From an uncultured Leuconostoc sp. (GTDB lineage Bacteria; Bacillota; Bacilli; Lactobacillales; Lactobacillaceae), in the NCBI GenBank assembly GCA_900554745.1, contig USIU01000003.1:1-26641 (forward strand): a DNA stretch of 26,641 nucleotides, read 5' to 3'. A program made the position numbers and the translations under genes. The notes below the pieces were generated by a model. It saw only the letters and a program-made list of their open reading frames with translations, did not search any database and had not been told where the DNA came from. Position 1 is the stretch's first letter; each line of letters begins with the position of its first letter. Below are positions 6,780 through 15,412 of the stretch, piece by piece.

Positions 6780-8558
6780 ATGAGTATTTTTGGAAAACTC
6801 ATGTGGTTTTTTAAAGCGCATCAACGGCTTTATATTTTAGGGCTGTCTTTTTTATTCTTAACCGAAATTTCTCAAATGGTGTCACCGGCATTGATTGGGC
6901 AATTCACGGATAAAGTGGTGCGGCGTGAGTTAACGTTTAGCGGACTTGCGTTTTATGCGGGTGGTATTTTGCTGTTTGCACTCTTAATGTATGGCTTTCG
7001 CTATGCGTGGATTACCCATATTTTTCAAGGGTCGGCGCTACTGGAAAAGACATTACGACAACAGCTGTTCGATCACTACATGGCGATGGATACGACGTTT
7101 TATCAACGGCATCGGACAGGTGACTTGATGGCGCATGCCACCAATGATTTGTCAGCTATCCAACGTGTGGCTTCGGGTGGTATTTTAATGCTTGTCGATT
7201 CTGTTGTCATCATTATTTTCACGGTAGCCTCAATGATTCTAGTCGTGGATTGGCGTTTGACGTTGATTGGCATCTTGCCGTTGCCGTTGTTGATTCTGGG
7301 TGTACGTTATTTATCACCGAAAATTCGTGCGGCGTTCACGGCGTCTCAAGAAGCCTTTTCCCGCTTATCGAACAAATCCCAAGAGTCGATTGCCGGGATT
7401 AAAGCCATCAAGACTTTGGGGCAAGAGCAGCAAGATGCTGCCGCTTTTGAAGCGCAAGTGCAAGAAACGATTCAAATCAATAAGCGAGTGGCTAAAATTG
7501 ATGCGATGTTTGGCCCCATGGCAACCCTGATTATGACCATTAGTTATGTGATTATGATGACCTACGGTGGCACGCTAGTCGTTGATCAAACTATTACAAT
7601 TGGGCAATTGGTCTCATTTTCGACCTATCTTGGCTTACTCGTTTGGCCAATGTTTGGCTTAGGACAGTTATTTAACGTGTTAGAGCGTGGGAATGCGTCC
7701 TATATTCGTGTCCAAAATATTTTGGCTGAAAAATCGGCGGTGGTTGAAAAGCCAGATGCCATGACGACGCGCGCAACGGGTGATTTAGAGATTGACGTGA
7801 AGGCCTTTAGTTACCCCGATGATGCGGCTGAAAATGTGGCTTTAACCGACATCAACTTCACGGTGAAGGCCGGGGAAACGGTTGGTATTGTTGGCCGTGT
7901 GGGGTCTGGTAAAACAACACTATTGAAGTTATTATTACGGCAATTTGATGGCTACACGGGCACGATTAAAGTGGGCGGTGTTGACATCAAGGCTTACACT
8001 TTTGCCGCATATTTGCGCGCCATTGGTTATGTGGCGCAAGAAAATTTCCTGTTTTCGACAACGATTCGCGATAATATTCGGTTTGCTAATATTGATGAGG
8101 CGCAAGCAGTGGTCGAAGAAGCGGCGAAAAAAGCGGCCTTTCATGATGATGTGTTAGCATTGCCGGCCGGTTACGATACCGAAGTTGGTGAACATGGGGT
8201 TAGTTTATCTGGTGGGCAAAAGCAACGCTTGGCAATTGCGCGTGCGTTAATCATTGATCCAGAAATTTTAATTTTGGACGATGCCTTGTCAGCGGTCGAT
8301 GCACGGACAGAAAAGCAAATCTTACAGGCGCTGAAAGCTGAGCGCCAAGGCAAAACCACCATCATTGCGGCACACCGGATGAGTTCGGTGATGAACGCTG
8401 ATGAGATCATTGTGTTTGACCAAGGTCGGATTAAGGAGCGCGGCACGCATGCTGAATTAATGGCGCAAGACGGTTGGTATGCTGCGATGTATCGCCAACA
8501 ACAGTTAGCGACAGAATTAGAAGAAAAATTAGATGGAAAGGCGGGCGCTGATGTCTGA
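6780..8558 (+). CDS. Heterodimeric ABC exporter, subunit with degenerate Walker B (BmrC/LmrC type)
   Basis: 592 residues: a six-helix type I exporter membrane domain (about 1-320) fused to an ABC ATPase. Walker A GRVGSGKTT starts near 372, signature LSGGQKQR near 476. Walker B is ILILDD with D501 in place of the catalytic glutamate, followed by ALSAVD. This is the hallmark of the non-hydrolysing half of heterodimeric multidrug exporters such as BmrCD or LmrCD. The ATG at 6780 is preferred over GTG 6774 because of the strong GGGAGGTG just upstream. It overlaps the partner gene by eight bases. Substrate is unknown; multidrug or lipid-like export is the family norm. Confidence 0.9.
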   Translation: MSIFGKLMWFFKAHQRLYILGLSFLFLTEISQMVSPALIGQFTDKVVRRELTFSGLAFYAGGILLFALLMYGFRYAWITHIFQGSALLEKTLRQQLFDHYMAMDTTFYQRHRTGDLMAHATNDLSAIQRVASGGILMLVDSVVIIIFTVASMILVVDWRLTLIGILPLPLLILGVRYLSPKIRAAFTASQEAFSRLSNKSQESIAGIKAIKTLGQEQQDAAAFEAQVQETIQINKRVAKIDAMFGPMATLIMTISYVIMMTYGGTLVVDQTITIGQLVSFSTYLGLLVWPMFGLGQLFNVLERGNASYIRVQNILAEKSAVVEKPDAMTTRATGDLEIDVKAFSYPDDAAENVALTDINFTVKAGETVGIVGRVGSGKTTLLKLLLRQFDGYTGTIKVGGVDIKAYTFAAYLRAIGYVAQENFLFSTTIRDNIRFANIDEAQAVVEEAAKKAAFHDDVLALPAGYDTEVGEHGVSLSGGQKQRLAIARALIIDPEILILDDALSAVDARTEKQILQALKAERQGKTTIIAAHRMSSVMNADEIIVFDQGRIKERGTHAELMAQDGWYAAMYRQQQLATELEEKLDGKAGADV

Positions 8559-10356
8559 AAATAATGAATCAGTTTGGGCGAAAAGTATTCCGCTTAAAAC
8601 ACAACTTCGGGTGATTACGACGTTGATGAAACGGGCAAAGCCTTTTCGCAACATGTTTGTTGTCGCCCTAGCAATTGGTGGTGTCTTTGCGTTGCTGCAA
8701 GCAGCTGCACCACGTGTGATTGCATATTATATGACAACTTATCTGCATCAAGGCGACAATGTCACCATCCAGATTATGTGGAGTTTCGCCCTGTTAGTCG
8801 CGGCGATTCGCATTGGTCAGGCCGTTACGGATGGTCTGAATGCTTACTATTTCACGGTGGCAGCTGAATATGCCTTAGAAGATATTCGCGTCAAGGTCTT
8901 TGAGAAGTTACACACACTTGGGATGCGCTTCTTTGATCAAGTACCGGCCGGCTCCTTAGTGACGCGGGTGAACAATGATACGGCGTCACTCGCTGATTTT
9001 TGGCGCTTTTTCATGCAACTGACCTTTGTGGCCATGAGTATGATTGGGGCCTATATTGGGATGCTGACAGTGAGTGTGAAAGCCACCTTACTGATGTTGG
9101 TTGTTGTGCCATTTATTGTCACGTCAGTCGTGTTATATCAACGATTTTCATCAAGTCTGTTCCGGCATATGCGTGAACGCTTATCGCATCTGAATGCCAA
9201 AATTGCTGAAAGTATTACAGGGATTGATGTCATTCAAGAATTTTATCAAGATGATCGGTTCAAAAAAGCCTTTGCCAAGGTGAACGGTGAGTATTTCAAT
9301 GCGCGTTTTAAAATGGTTAAAGCCGATGCGCTGTTACTCGAACCCATGATTGACTTAATGCTAGGTGGGGCCATGGTTTTGGTGTTGTGGTACTTTGGGG
9401 TGCTGTCGATGACGACGGCTGTTTCCGCCGGGGTCATTTATGCGTTTACAACCTATCTCAACAACATTTTTAGCCCCTTGGAAAGCGTGATGAATTTGTT
9501 TAGCCCCTTTCAAGAGGGTTTGGTTTCTGGTTATCGCGTTTTGGGCATTTTGGATGATGACACTTATGCCCCAGCGCAAAATCCAGGGGCTGACAAGCAA
9601 ATTACACAAGGGAAAATCGAATTTAAGCATGTCAACTTTAGTTATGATGGGCAACATCCAATCCTAAAGGATTTGACCTTTACGGCCAACCCCGGAGATA
9701 CCGTGGCTTTGGTTGGGCATACCGGTTCTGGTAAATCGTCGACGATTAACACGTTGATGCGCTTTTATGATTTTCAAGGTGGCGAAATTTTGCTTGATGG
9801 GCAGGATATTCGCGACATTGATCCGGTGGATTTACGTCAAAAAATGGGCTTGGTATTGCAAGAACCGTTTATGTTTTATGGGGATGTTGCCTCAAATATT
9901 CGGATGTATGATGACACGATTACCGATGACCAAATCATCAAGGCGGCGGAATTTGTTGGTGCTGACGGCTTTATTAATGATCTGGATGGCCAATATCATG
10001 CCAAAGTGCAAGAAGGTGGTTCAGGTTTCTCAGCTGGCGAAAAACAGTTGATTAGTTTTGCGCGGACGATTGTCAAAGATCCAAAAATTTTGATTTTAGA
10101 TGAAGCCACTGCCAATGTTGATACAGAGACCGAAGTCTTGATTCAACAATCACTCCGGAAAATGCGGCAAAATCGGACAACGATTGCGATTGCCCACCGC
10201 TTGTCAACCATCAAAGATGCCGATTTGATTCTCGTGTTAGATCAAGGTGAAGTCGTTGAGCGCGGCACGCACGATGCGTTACTGGCGCAACGCGGTCGTT
10301 ACTATGATTTGTACCGTTTACAGGGAATGACAGACGATGAGACCGCAATTAGTTGA
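8551..10356 (+). CDS. Heterodimeric ABC exporter, catalytic partner subunit (BmrD/LmrD type)
   Basis: 601 residues with the same membrane-plus-ATPase layout. Walker A GHTGSGKSS begins near 389. The signature is degenerate (FSAGEKQL, near 493, instead of LSGGQ). Walker B is ILILDEATANVD with the catalytic glutamate E518, and the H-switch is AIAHR. In a head-to-tail dimer, its altered signature faces the altered Walker B of the partner, giving one dead and one consensus ATP site. ATG 8551 is chosen over 8533 because the purine-rich GGAAAGG lies upstream of it and it gives the usual short overlap (ATGTCTGA). Expression is coupled to the upstream subunit. Confidence 0.9.
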   Translation: MSENNESVWAKSIPLKTQLRVITTLMKRAKPFRNMFVVALAIGGVFALLQAAAPRVIAYYMTTYLHQGDNVTIQIMWSFALLVAAIRIGQAVTDGLNAYYFTVAAEYALEDIRVKVFEKLHTLGMRFFDQVPAGSLVTRVNNDTASLADFWRFFMQLTFVAMSMIGAYIGMLTVSVKATLLMLVVVPFIVTSVVLYQRFSSSLFRHMRERLSHLNAKIAESITGIDVIQEFYQDDRFKKAFAKVNGEYFNARFKMVKADALLLEPMIDLMLGGAMVLVLWYFGVLSMTTAVSAGVIYAFTTYLNNIFSPLESVMNLFSPFQEGLVSGYRVLGILDDDTYAPAQNPGADKQITQGKIEFKHVNFSYDGQHPILKDLTFTANPGDTVALVGHTGSGKSSTINTLMRFYDFQGGEILLDGQDIRDIDPVDLRQKMGLVLQEPFMFYGDVASNIRMYDDTITDDQIIKAAEFVGADGFINDLDGQYHAKVQEGGSGFSAGEKQLISFARTIVKDPKILILDEATANVDTETEVLIQQSLRKMRQNRTTIAIAHRLSTIKDADLILVLDQGEVVERGTHDALLAQRGRYYDLYRLQGMTDDETAIS

Positions 10357-10409
10357 CCGGGGGCAATGTTAAGAAACTCACATTTTTATGTCATGTTTCC
10401 TGCCATGAA

Positions 10410-10440
10410 TTGATTTAAAATGTCGGGTGACACGTAGAAT
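10410..10440 (+). promoter_or_regulatory. Possible promoter upstream of the amino acid importer operon
   Basis: TTGATT (10410-10415) and TAGAAT (10435-10440) with a 19-base spacer, longer than ideal. It would place the hairpin at 10459-10509 within the leader. No better promoter is seen between the hairpin and glnQ. Confidence 0.35.
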
Positions 10441-10458
10441 AGAAGTATGAGCAGACTG

Positions 10459-10509
10459 GGGCGAATCGTGTAATATGCCTGCGTATTGCACGATAATCGT
10501 CCTTTTTTT
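10459..10509 (+). terminator. Strong intrinsic terminator or leader attenuator before glnQ
   Basis: A long hairpin: 11 pairs between 10465-10475 and 10484-10494, continued after a two-base bulge by GGGCGA (10459-10464) with TCGTCC (10497-10502), then seven T. It ends about 55 bases before the glnQ start. It may simply end the exporter operon, or attenuate the importer operon if the promoter lies upstream of it. Confidence 0.85.
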
Positions 10510-10565
10510 GTATCGAGACTGTGTGCCGTGTGACAGCACTTGCGAGAAAAAGGAGAAATTTATTC

Positions 10566-11303
10566 ATGTCAATGATTGAATTCAAAAATGTTGAGAAGTA
10601 CTATGGCAACTTTCACGCATTAAAAAATATCAATTTGAAGATTGATGAGGGCGAGACAGTTGTGTTGATTGGCCCATCTGGATCAGGAAAATCAACGCTG
10701 ATTCGGACAATCAACGGGCTAGAAGAAATCCAAGAAGGACAATTGCTCGTCAATGATTTTGATCTTCACGATCCAAAAACGGACATGAACCGTATCCGTA
10801 AGAATGTTGGGATGGTGTTCCAGCATTTCAATTTATACAACAACAAATCAACGCTAGAAAATATCATGCTCGCACCGCGTTTGGTCTTGAAGCGTGACGA
10901 AGCGGAAAACAAGAAAATTGCGATGGAATTGTTGGAAAAAGTTGGCTTGGCCGACAAAGCTGCCAACATGCCATCCGAATTATCTGGTGGTCAAAAGCAA
11001 CGTGTGGCAATTGCGCGGTCACTAGCAATGAAGCCAAAAGCTTTGTTGTTTGATGAACCAACATCAGCGTTGGATCCGGAAATGATTGGTGATGTGTTGG
11101 ATGTCATGCGTGACATTGCCAAAGACTCATCGATGACGATGCTGGTTGTGACCCACGAAATGAGCTTCGCCAAGGCGGTGGCTGATCGTGTGATCTTCAT
11201 GGCCGATGGGCAAATTCTTGAAGACAGCACCACTCAAGCATTCTTTGATAATCCAAAGGAAGCACGTGCCAAGAAGTTCTTGAGCCAAGTTGAACATCAT
11301 TAA
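10566..11303 (+). CDS. glnQ: Polar amino acid (glutamine-type) ABC importer, ATPase subunit
   Basis: 245 residues. Cytoplasmic ATPase of an amino acid importer. Walker A GPSGSGKST (36-44), signature LSGGQKQR (from 139) and Walker B ALLFDEPTSALD (159-170); the whole chain is close to the GlnQ/HisP type. ATG 10566 is chosen because AAGGAG lies about ten bases upstream; the in-frame upstream GTG at 10521 has no such site. It is the first gene of a four-gene unit (ATPase, binding protein, two permeases). The exact substrate (glutamine, glutamate or another polar amino acid) cannot be read from sequence. Confidence 0.9.
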   Translation: MSMIEFKNVEKYYGNFHALKNINLKIDEGETVVLIGPSGSGKSTLIRTINGLEEIQEGQLLVNDFDLHDPKTDMNRIRKNVGMVFQHFNLYNNKSTLENIMLAPRLVLKRDEAENKKIAMELLEKVGLADKAANMPSELSGGQKQRVAIARSLAMKPKALLFDEPTSALDPEMIGDVLDVMRDIAKDSSMTMLVVTHEMSFAKAVADRVIFMADGQILEDSTTQAFFDNPKEARAKKFLSQVEHH

Positions 11304-11309
11304 GAATAG

Positions 11310-11350
11310 AGGAGGGGGCGTTTGAGAGTAATCTGAACGCACAGTAAATT
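11310..11350 (+). promoter_or_regulatory. Displaced ribosome site with bridging hairpin
   Basis: AGGAGGGGG (11310-11318) lies 35 bases before the binding-protein ATG at 11351, too far for direct use. A stem GCGTT (11318-11322) with AACGC (11336-11340), plus inner AGA/TCT around GTAA, would fold out the spacer and leave about ten bases between the helix and the ATG. An in-frame TAA at 11345 excludes an earlier start. A four-codon frame (TTG AGA GTA ATC TGA, 11322-11336) sits at ideal distance from the site. Confidence 0.5.
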
Positions 11351-12217
11351 ATGGAAAAAGCTAAAAAAAGACAGTTTGGCATTATTGCAACAATTGTTTT
11401 AGCTGCCGTTCTTGTCCTCGGTTTAATGTGGGCAACAGCCACAGCTAAGAAAAATTCAGAACATGAAGATACGCTCGCACGTGTTGAAAGATTAGGTCGT
11501 ATTGTCTGGGGTGTCAAAGCCGATACGAAGTTATTTGGTTTGATGAATACCAAGACAGGGACACCAGAAGGCTTTGACGTGGATATTGCCAAAGCGTTGA
11601 CGGTACAAATTTCAAAACAAACGGGTGTCCCATTGTCAGCACAATTTATCCCAGTTTCAGCGTCTTCGAAGATGCAACTGTTAAAAAACACTAACATTGA
11701 CGGGTCTGTCTCAACGATGACGATTACCCCAGAACGTGAAAAGATTATTGATTTTACCAAGCCATACTTTGATGCGGGACAATCAATTTTAGTGAAAAAG
11801 GATTCTGGCATTCATTCTGTGAAAGATATGAATGACTCGAAGTACACGATTATTGTGGTTGTGGGAACGACTGCTGCCACTGAAATTAAGAAGTTTGCGC
11901 CAAAGGCAAAAGTGTTGGCAGTCCAAGATTATGCCACTGGGATGCAGGCTTTGAAGAGTGGTCAAGGCCAAGCAATGTCAACCGATAATGCGATTTTGTA
12001 TGGATTTGCGACAGAAAATCCGGATTATCATATCGCTGGTGGCACCTTTACACACGGACCTTACGGGATTGCCTTTGATAATGATCAAGGCCCAATGATT
12101 CGCGAAGCCAATAAGGCATTGGCAACGATCAAAAAGAATGGTGTCTACAATGAATTAATTAAAAAGTGGTTCAGTGACGTTCCGGGTCTTGACTGGCACA
12201 GTTTGGAGGCGAAGTGA
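11351..12217 (+). CDS. Amino acid ABC importer, substrate-binding protein (SBP family 3)
   Basis: 288 residues. After an N-terminal positively charged stretch and one hydrophobic helix (about 9-31), the mature part is a family 3 periplasmic-type binding domain: WGVKADTKLFG, GFDVDIAKAL, TMTITPEREKIIDFTKPY, and the closing GVYNELIKKWF. It captures the amino acid outside the cell and hands it to the two permeases encoded next. There is no lipobox cysteine after the hydrophobic segment, so it is probably held by an uncleaved helix or secreted, unlike the lipoproteins usual in Gram-positive bacteria. The start is fixed by an in-frame TAA six bases upstream. It overlaps the next gene by one base. 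Confidence 0.88.
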   Translation: MEKAKKRQFGIIATIVLAAVLVLGLMWATATAKKNSEHEDTLARVERLGRIVWGVKADTKLFGLMNTKTGTPEGFDVDIAKALTVQISKQTGVPLSAQFIPVSASSKMQLLKNTNIDGSVSTMTITPEREKIIDFTKPYFDAGQSILVKKDSGIHSVKDMNDSKYTIIVVVGTTAATEIKKFAPKAKVLAVQDYATGMQALKSGQGQAMSTDNAILYGFATENPDYHIAGGTFTHGPYGIAFDNDQGPMIREANKALATIKKNGVYNELIKKWFSDVPGLDWHSLEAK

Positions 12218-12861
12218 TGATTGAATTATTACAGAATAATTTTCCAACGTTGATGCAAGGCTTTGGTTACACGCTGTTATCGAGTGTGATTGCCCTGATA
12301 GGCTCCTTGATTTTAGGGACGGTATTTGCCGTGATGCAAGTGATGCCGCAAGTGTGGGTGCGTAAAATTGGGAATATTTATGTCCAAGTTTTCCGTAATA
12401 TCCCATTGTTGGTCATTACTTTCTTCTTCTTCTTGGTCGTATCGCAATACATTAAAATGAGTGGTTTTGTTTCTGGTACGGTGGCGTTGATGCTGTATAC
12501 ATCAGCGTTTATTGCTGAAACTGTGCGTGCCGGCATTTTATCTATTAACGGTGGTCAAATGGAAGGTGCGCGGGCCAATGGTTTGTCGTTTGCCCAAGCC
12601 ATGCGTCACGTTGTCTTGCCACAGGCTTTCCGCGTAGCGCTGCCATCACTTGGTAACCAATTTATCAATTTGGTTAAAAACTCATCGATTTTAGCCTTTG
12701 TCGGTGGTTTGGATTTGATGTATCAAGGCAATATGATTGCGGCTAATACGTTTGAAACATTTAGCACGTATATCATTGTTGGTATCTTATATCTCATCAT
12801 TACCCTACCGTTGAGTTACTATATGCAGCACCTTGAGCGTAAGCTCAAGCAGGCGGCGTAA
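12217..12861 (+). CDS. Amino acid ABC importer, permease subunit 1
   Basis: 214 residues, about five membrane helices. The cytoplasmic coupling (EAA) loop is EGARANGLSFAQ...VVLPQA (about 110-130), typical of HisM/GlnP-type permeases. The ATG at 12217 shares one base with the TGA of the binding-protein gene (TGATG) and has GGAGGC six bases upstream, so the two are coupled. It pairs with the next permease as a heterodimeric channel driven by the ATPase encoded at 10566. Confidence 0.92.
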   Translation: MIELLQNNFPTLMQGFGYTLLSSVIALIGSLILGTVFAVMQVMPQVWVRKIGNIYVQVFRNIPLLVITFFFFLVVSQYIKMSGFVSGTVALMLYTSAFIAETVRAGILSINGGQMEGARANGLSFAQAMRHVVLPQAFRVALPSLGNQFINLVKNSSILAFVGGLDLMYQGNMIAANTFETFSTYIIVGILYLIITLPLSYYMQHLERKLKQAA

Positions 12862-12870
12862 GGAGGAATT

Positions 12871-13530
12871 ATGGCGACATTAGGATTTTTTAGTGCCTTT
12901 ACACCACAAAATGTGACGTATCTATTAGGCGGCCTGGGGATTACCGTGGGTGTATCCATCATTTCAGTTATTTTGAGTTTGATTTTTGGTTCGGTTGTTG
13001 GGATTATTCAATTTGAACGGATCCCGTATTTTTCAAAATTTGTCGGGACAATCAATAATGTCATCCGCAACTTACCACTGTTGTTAATTATTTTCTTTGT
13101 GTACTTTGCGTTGCCAAAGATTGGGATTCATTTATCCGTTTTTTGGGCCACAATCATTGCCATGAGTACATTTGAATCAGCTATGTTAGCGGAAATTGTC
13201 CGTGGTGGGTTGGAATCTGTGGACATTGGCCAGTTTGAAGGCGCGCGAGCAAACGGTTTGAGCAACATGCAAACCATGCTCTACATCATCTTGCCACAAG
13301 CCTACAAGAAAATGATTCCGCCAATCATTTCACAATTGATTTCCTTGGTGAAGGATACGAGTTTGGCCATGGGAATCGTGCTGGCCGAATTGATGTATCG
13401 TGGCCAAATTGTTTATGCGCAAAATTCGACCTATATTATCCCAGTTTTGATTGTGATTACACTGGTCTACTTTGTCTTAAATTATGGCTTATCATTGGTG
13501 GCACGCTGGGCTGATCGTAAATTAGCGTAA
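12871..13530 (+). CDS. Amino acid ABC importer, permease subunit 2
   Basis: 219 residues, about five membrane helices. The coupling loop reads EGARANGLSNMQ...IILPQA, parallel to that of the preceding permease, which indicates two homologous subunits. A very strong AAGGAGG lies six bases before the ATG and nine bases separate the two permease genes. It is the last gene of the importer unit; no clear intrinsic terminator is seen in the 90 bases before the oppA promoter, so some read-through into opp is possible. Confidence 0.92.
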   Translation: MATLGFFSAFTPQNVTYLLGGLGITVGVSIISVILSLIFGSVVGIIQFERIPYFSKFVGTINNVIRNLPLLLIIFFVYFALPKIGIHLSVFWATIIAMSTFESAMLAEIVRGGLESVDIGQFEGARANGLSNMQTMLYIILPQAYKKMIPPIISQLISLVKDTSLAMGIVLAELMYRGQIVYAQNSTYIIPVLIVITLVYFVLNYGLSLVARWADRKLA

Positions 13531-13622
13531 GGATTGTCTTTAATTTCGGACAGTTATTTATGGATGTAATCTCATAAAAATGTGTTAAAACCCATTATTT
13601 CAAAAAAATAACAAATAATTAG

Positions 13623-13651
13623 TTGTACATGAGAAAAGCACATGTTATACT
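13623..13651 (+). promoter_or_regulatory. Promoter of the opp operon
   Basis: TTGTAC (13623-13628), 17-base spacer, TATACT (13646-13651). It gives a leader of about 50 bases with GGGAGGA eight bases before the oppA ATG. Confidence 0.75.
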
Positions 13652-13710
13652 AATATCTGTTAATAAAGAATTTAAAACACAAACATTTATATCTCGGGAG
13701 GATATATGCT

Positions 13711-15345
13711 ATGGAAACATGGAAGAAGGTAGCCCTTGGTGCGGCTGCTGTAGTCGTTGTTGGTGGCGGTACACGCGCTGCTGGCCTTTGGGGCGGTTCA
13801 TCAGACAATAGCAAGAACTTGTCATTCCAATTGCCAACACCAATTCAAACATTGGACATCTCTAAAAATACGGATACGTATTCAGGCACAATCATTGGTA
13901 ACTCTGGTGCCAACTTGATGCGTGTGGATGCCAAGGGTAAGCCACAACTTGAATTGGCTAAGTCAGTGAAGCACTCTGACGATGGTTTGACTTACACGGT
14001 TGTCTTGAAGGATGGCTTGAAGTGGTCTGACGGCTCAAAGTTGACAGCCCAAGACTTCGTCTACACTTGGCAACGTATCGTGAACCCAAAGACAGCCTCA
14101 CAATATGCTTACTTGGCTTCTGGTGTTGAAAACGCCGATAAGATTGCTGCTGGTAAGGCCGCTGTTGACACACTTGGTGTGACAGCTAAGGGTAACACGT
14201 TGACATTCAAGTTGGAACGCCCAATGCCACAATTTGAATACTTGTTGACGTTTGCTAACTTCATGCCACAAAAGGAAAGCTTTGTGAATAAGGAAGGCAA
14301 GAAGTATGCGACAACTTCCGACACTGCATTGTATTCTGGTCCATATAAGGTTCAAGGCTGGAACGGAACAAACAACACGTTCAAGCTTGTGAAGAACGAC
14401 AACTACTGGGACGCTAAGAACGTTAAGACAAAGGAAATTGACGTTCAAGTCGTTCAAAAGCCTGAAACAGCTGTACAATTGTACAAGCAGGGTAAGATTG
14501 ATCGTGTGTCAATTTCAAACACACCTGAATTGTACAAGGCTAACAAGAACAACAAGGATGTCGTCAAGACACCGGAAGCGACAACTGCTTATTTGGAATA
14601 TAACCAAACAGGCAAGAACAAGTTCTTGGCTAACGCGAAGATCCGTGAAGCTTTGAACTTGGCAACTAACCGTAAGGAATTGACTGATCAAGTAACTGCC
14701 GGTATTTCATCACCAGCTACTGGTTTGGTGCCAACTGGCTTAGCCAAGACAGCTACTGGTGAAGACTTGGCGAAGTATGTAGCTCCTGGTTACACATACG
14801 ATCCAAAGAAGGCTGCTGAATTGTTCAAGCAAGGTTTGCAAGAAGTTGGTGAATCAAGTGCCACATTGACAATCACGTCAGATGCGGACTCACCAGCTGG
14901 TAAGACAACATTGGATTACCTCCAAGGATCATGGGAAAAGGCTTTGCCTGGTCTTAAGATCGAAGAAAAGTTTGTACCATTCCAACAACGTTTGAAGGAT
15001 TCACAAACCCAAAACTTTGACATCGTTGTCACACTTTGGGGTGGTGACTATCCAGAAGGATCAACTTTCTATGACTTGTTCAAGGATGGCGCTTCATACA
15101 ACGATGGTCGCTTTACGAACGTCGCTTATACAGACGCAGTTAACAAGGCTGAAACAACAGATGCTTTGAAGCAAGAAGCGCGTGATAACGACTATAAGGC
15201 GGCTGAAGCAGACTTGTTCAAGGACAGCAACTTTAACCCACTTTACTTCCGTTCAGGTTACTCACTCCAAAATCCTAAGGTAACGGGTATCATCATCAAC
15301 TCAACAGGATTGAACCAAGACTGGAAGTTCGCCGTTAAGAAGTAA
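13711..15345 (+). CDS. oppA: Oligopeptide ABC importer, peptide-binding protein
   Basis: 544 residues, SBP family 5. Typical features: SFQLPTPIQTLD near the mature N-terminus, DGLTYTVVLKDGLKWSDG, TAQDFVYTWQRIVNP, and the late NPLYFRSGYSL block. It binds extracellular peptides for OppBCDF. The start resembles a lipoprotein signal (METWKKVALGAAAVVVV) but the segment that should hold the lipobox reads GGTRAAGLWGG, with no cysteine; indeed I see none in the whole chain. Codon use is strongly biased (AAG for Lys, TTG for Leu), consistent with very high expression. The ATG has a consensus ribosome site. A 14-pair hairpin follows the gene, which may protect its mRNA and lower permease expression relative to it. 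Confidence 0.93.
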   Translation: METWKKVALGAAAVVVVGGGTRAAGLWGGSSDNSKNLSFQLPTPIQTLDISKNTDTYSGTIIGNSGANLMRVDAKGKPQLELAKSVKHSDDGLTYTVVLKDGLKWSDGSKLTAQDFVYTWQRIVNPKTASQYAYLASGVENADKIAAGKAAVDTLGVTAKGNTLTFKLERPMPQFEYLLTFANFMPQKESFVNKEGKKYATTSDTALYSGPYKVQGWNGTNNTFKLVKNDNYWDAKNVKTKEIDVQVVQKPETAVQLYKQGKIDRVSISNTPELYKANKNNKDVVKTPEATTAYLEYNQTGKNKFLANAKIREALNLATNRKELTDQVTAGISSPATGLVPTGLAKTATGEDLAKYVAPGYTYDPKKAAELFKQGLQEVGESSATLTITSDADSPAGKTTLDYLQGSWEKALPGLKIEEKFVPFQQRLKDSQTQNFDIVVTLWGGDYPEGSTFYDLFKDGASYNDGRFTNVAYTDAVNKAETTDALKQEARDNDYKAAEADLFKDSNFNPLYFRSGYSLQNPKVTGIIINSTGLNQDWKFAVKK

Positions 15346-15373
15346 AAGCTGGTATCATTAAAATATAAGCAAT

Positions 15374-15412
15374 AACAAATAAGGATTGACGCAAGTTAAT
15401 TCTTATTTTGTT
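15374..15412 (+). other. Intercistronic oppA-oppB hairpin
   Basis: AACAAATAAGGATT (15374-15387) pairs with AATTCTTATTTTGTT (15398-15412), with one bulged T, one G-U pair and a ten-base loop. There is no T-run after it, so it is more likely an mRNA stabiliser or partial terminator than a true terminator. Confidence 0.65.

Noticed and set aside
11197..11811. 204-codon minus-strand frame opposite glnQ and the binding-protein gene
   Set aside because: Shadow of two well-supported plus-strand genes; composition is not protein-like for a real gene and there is no ribosome site or promoter.
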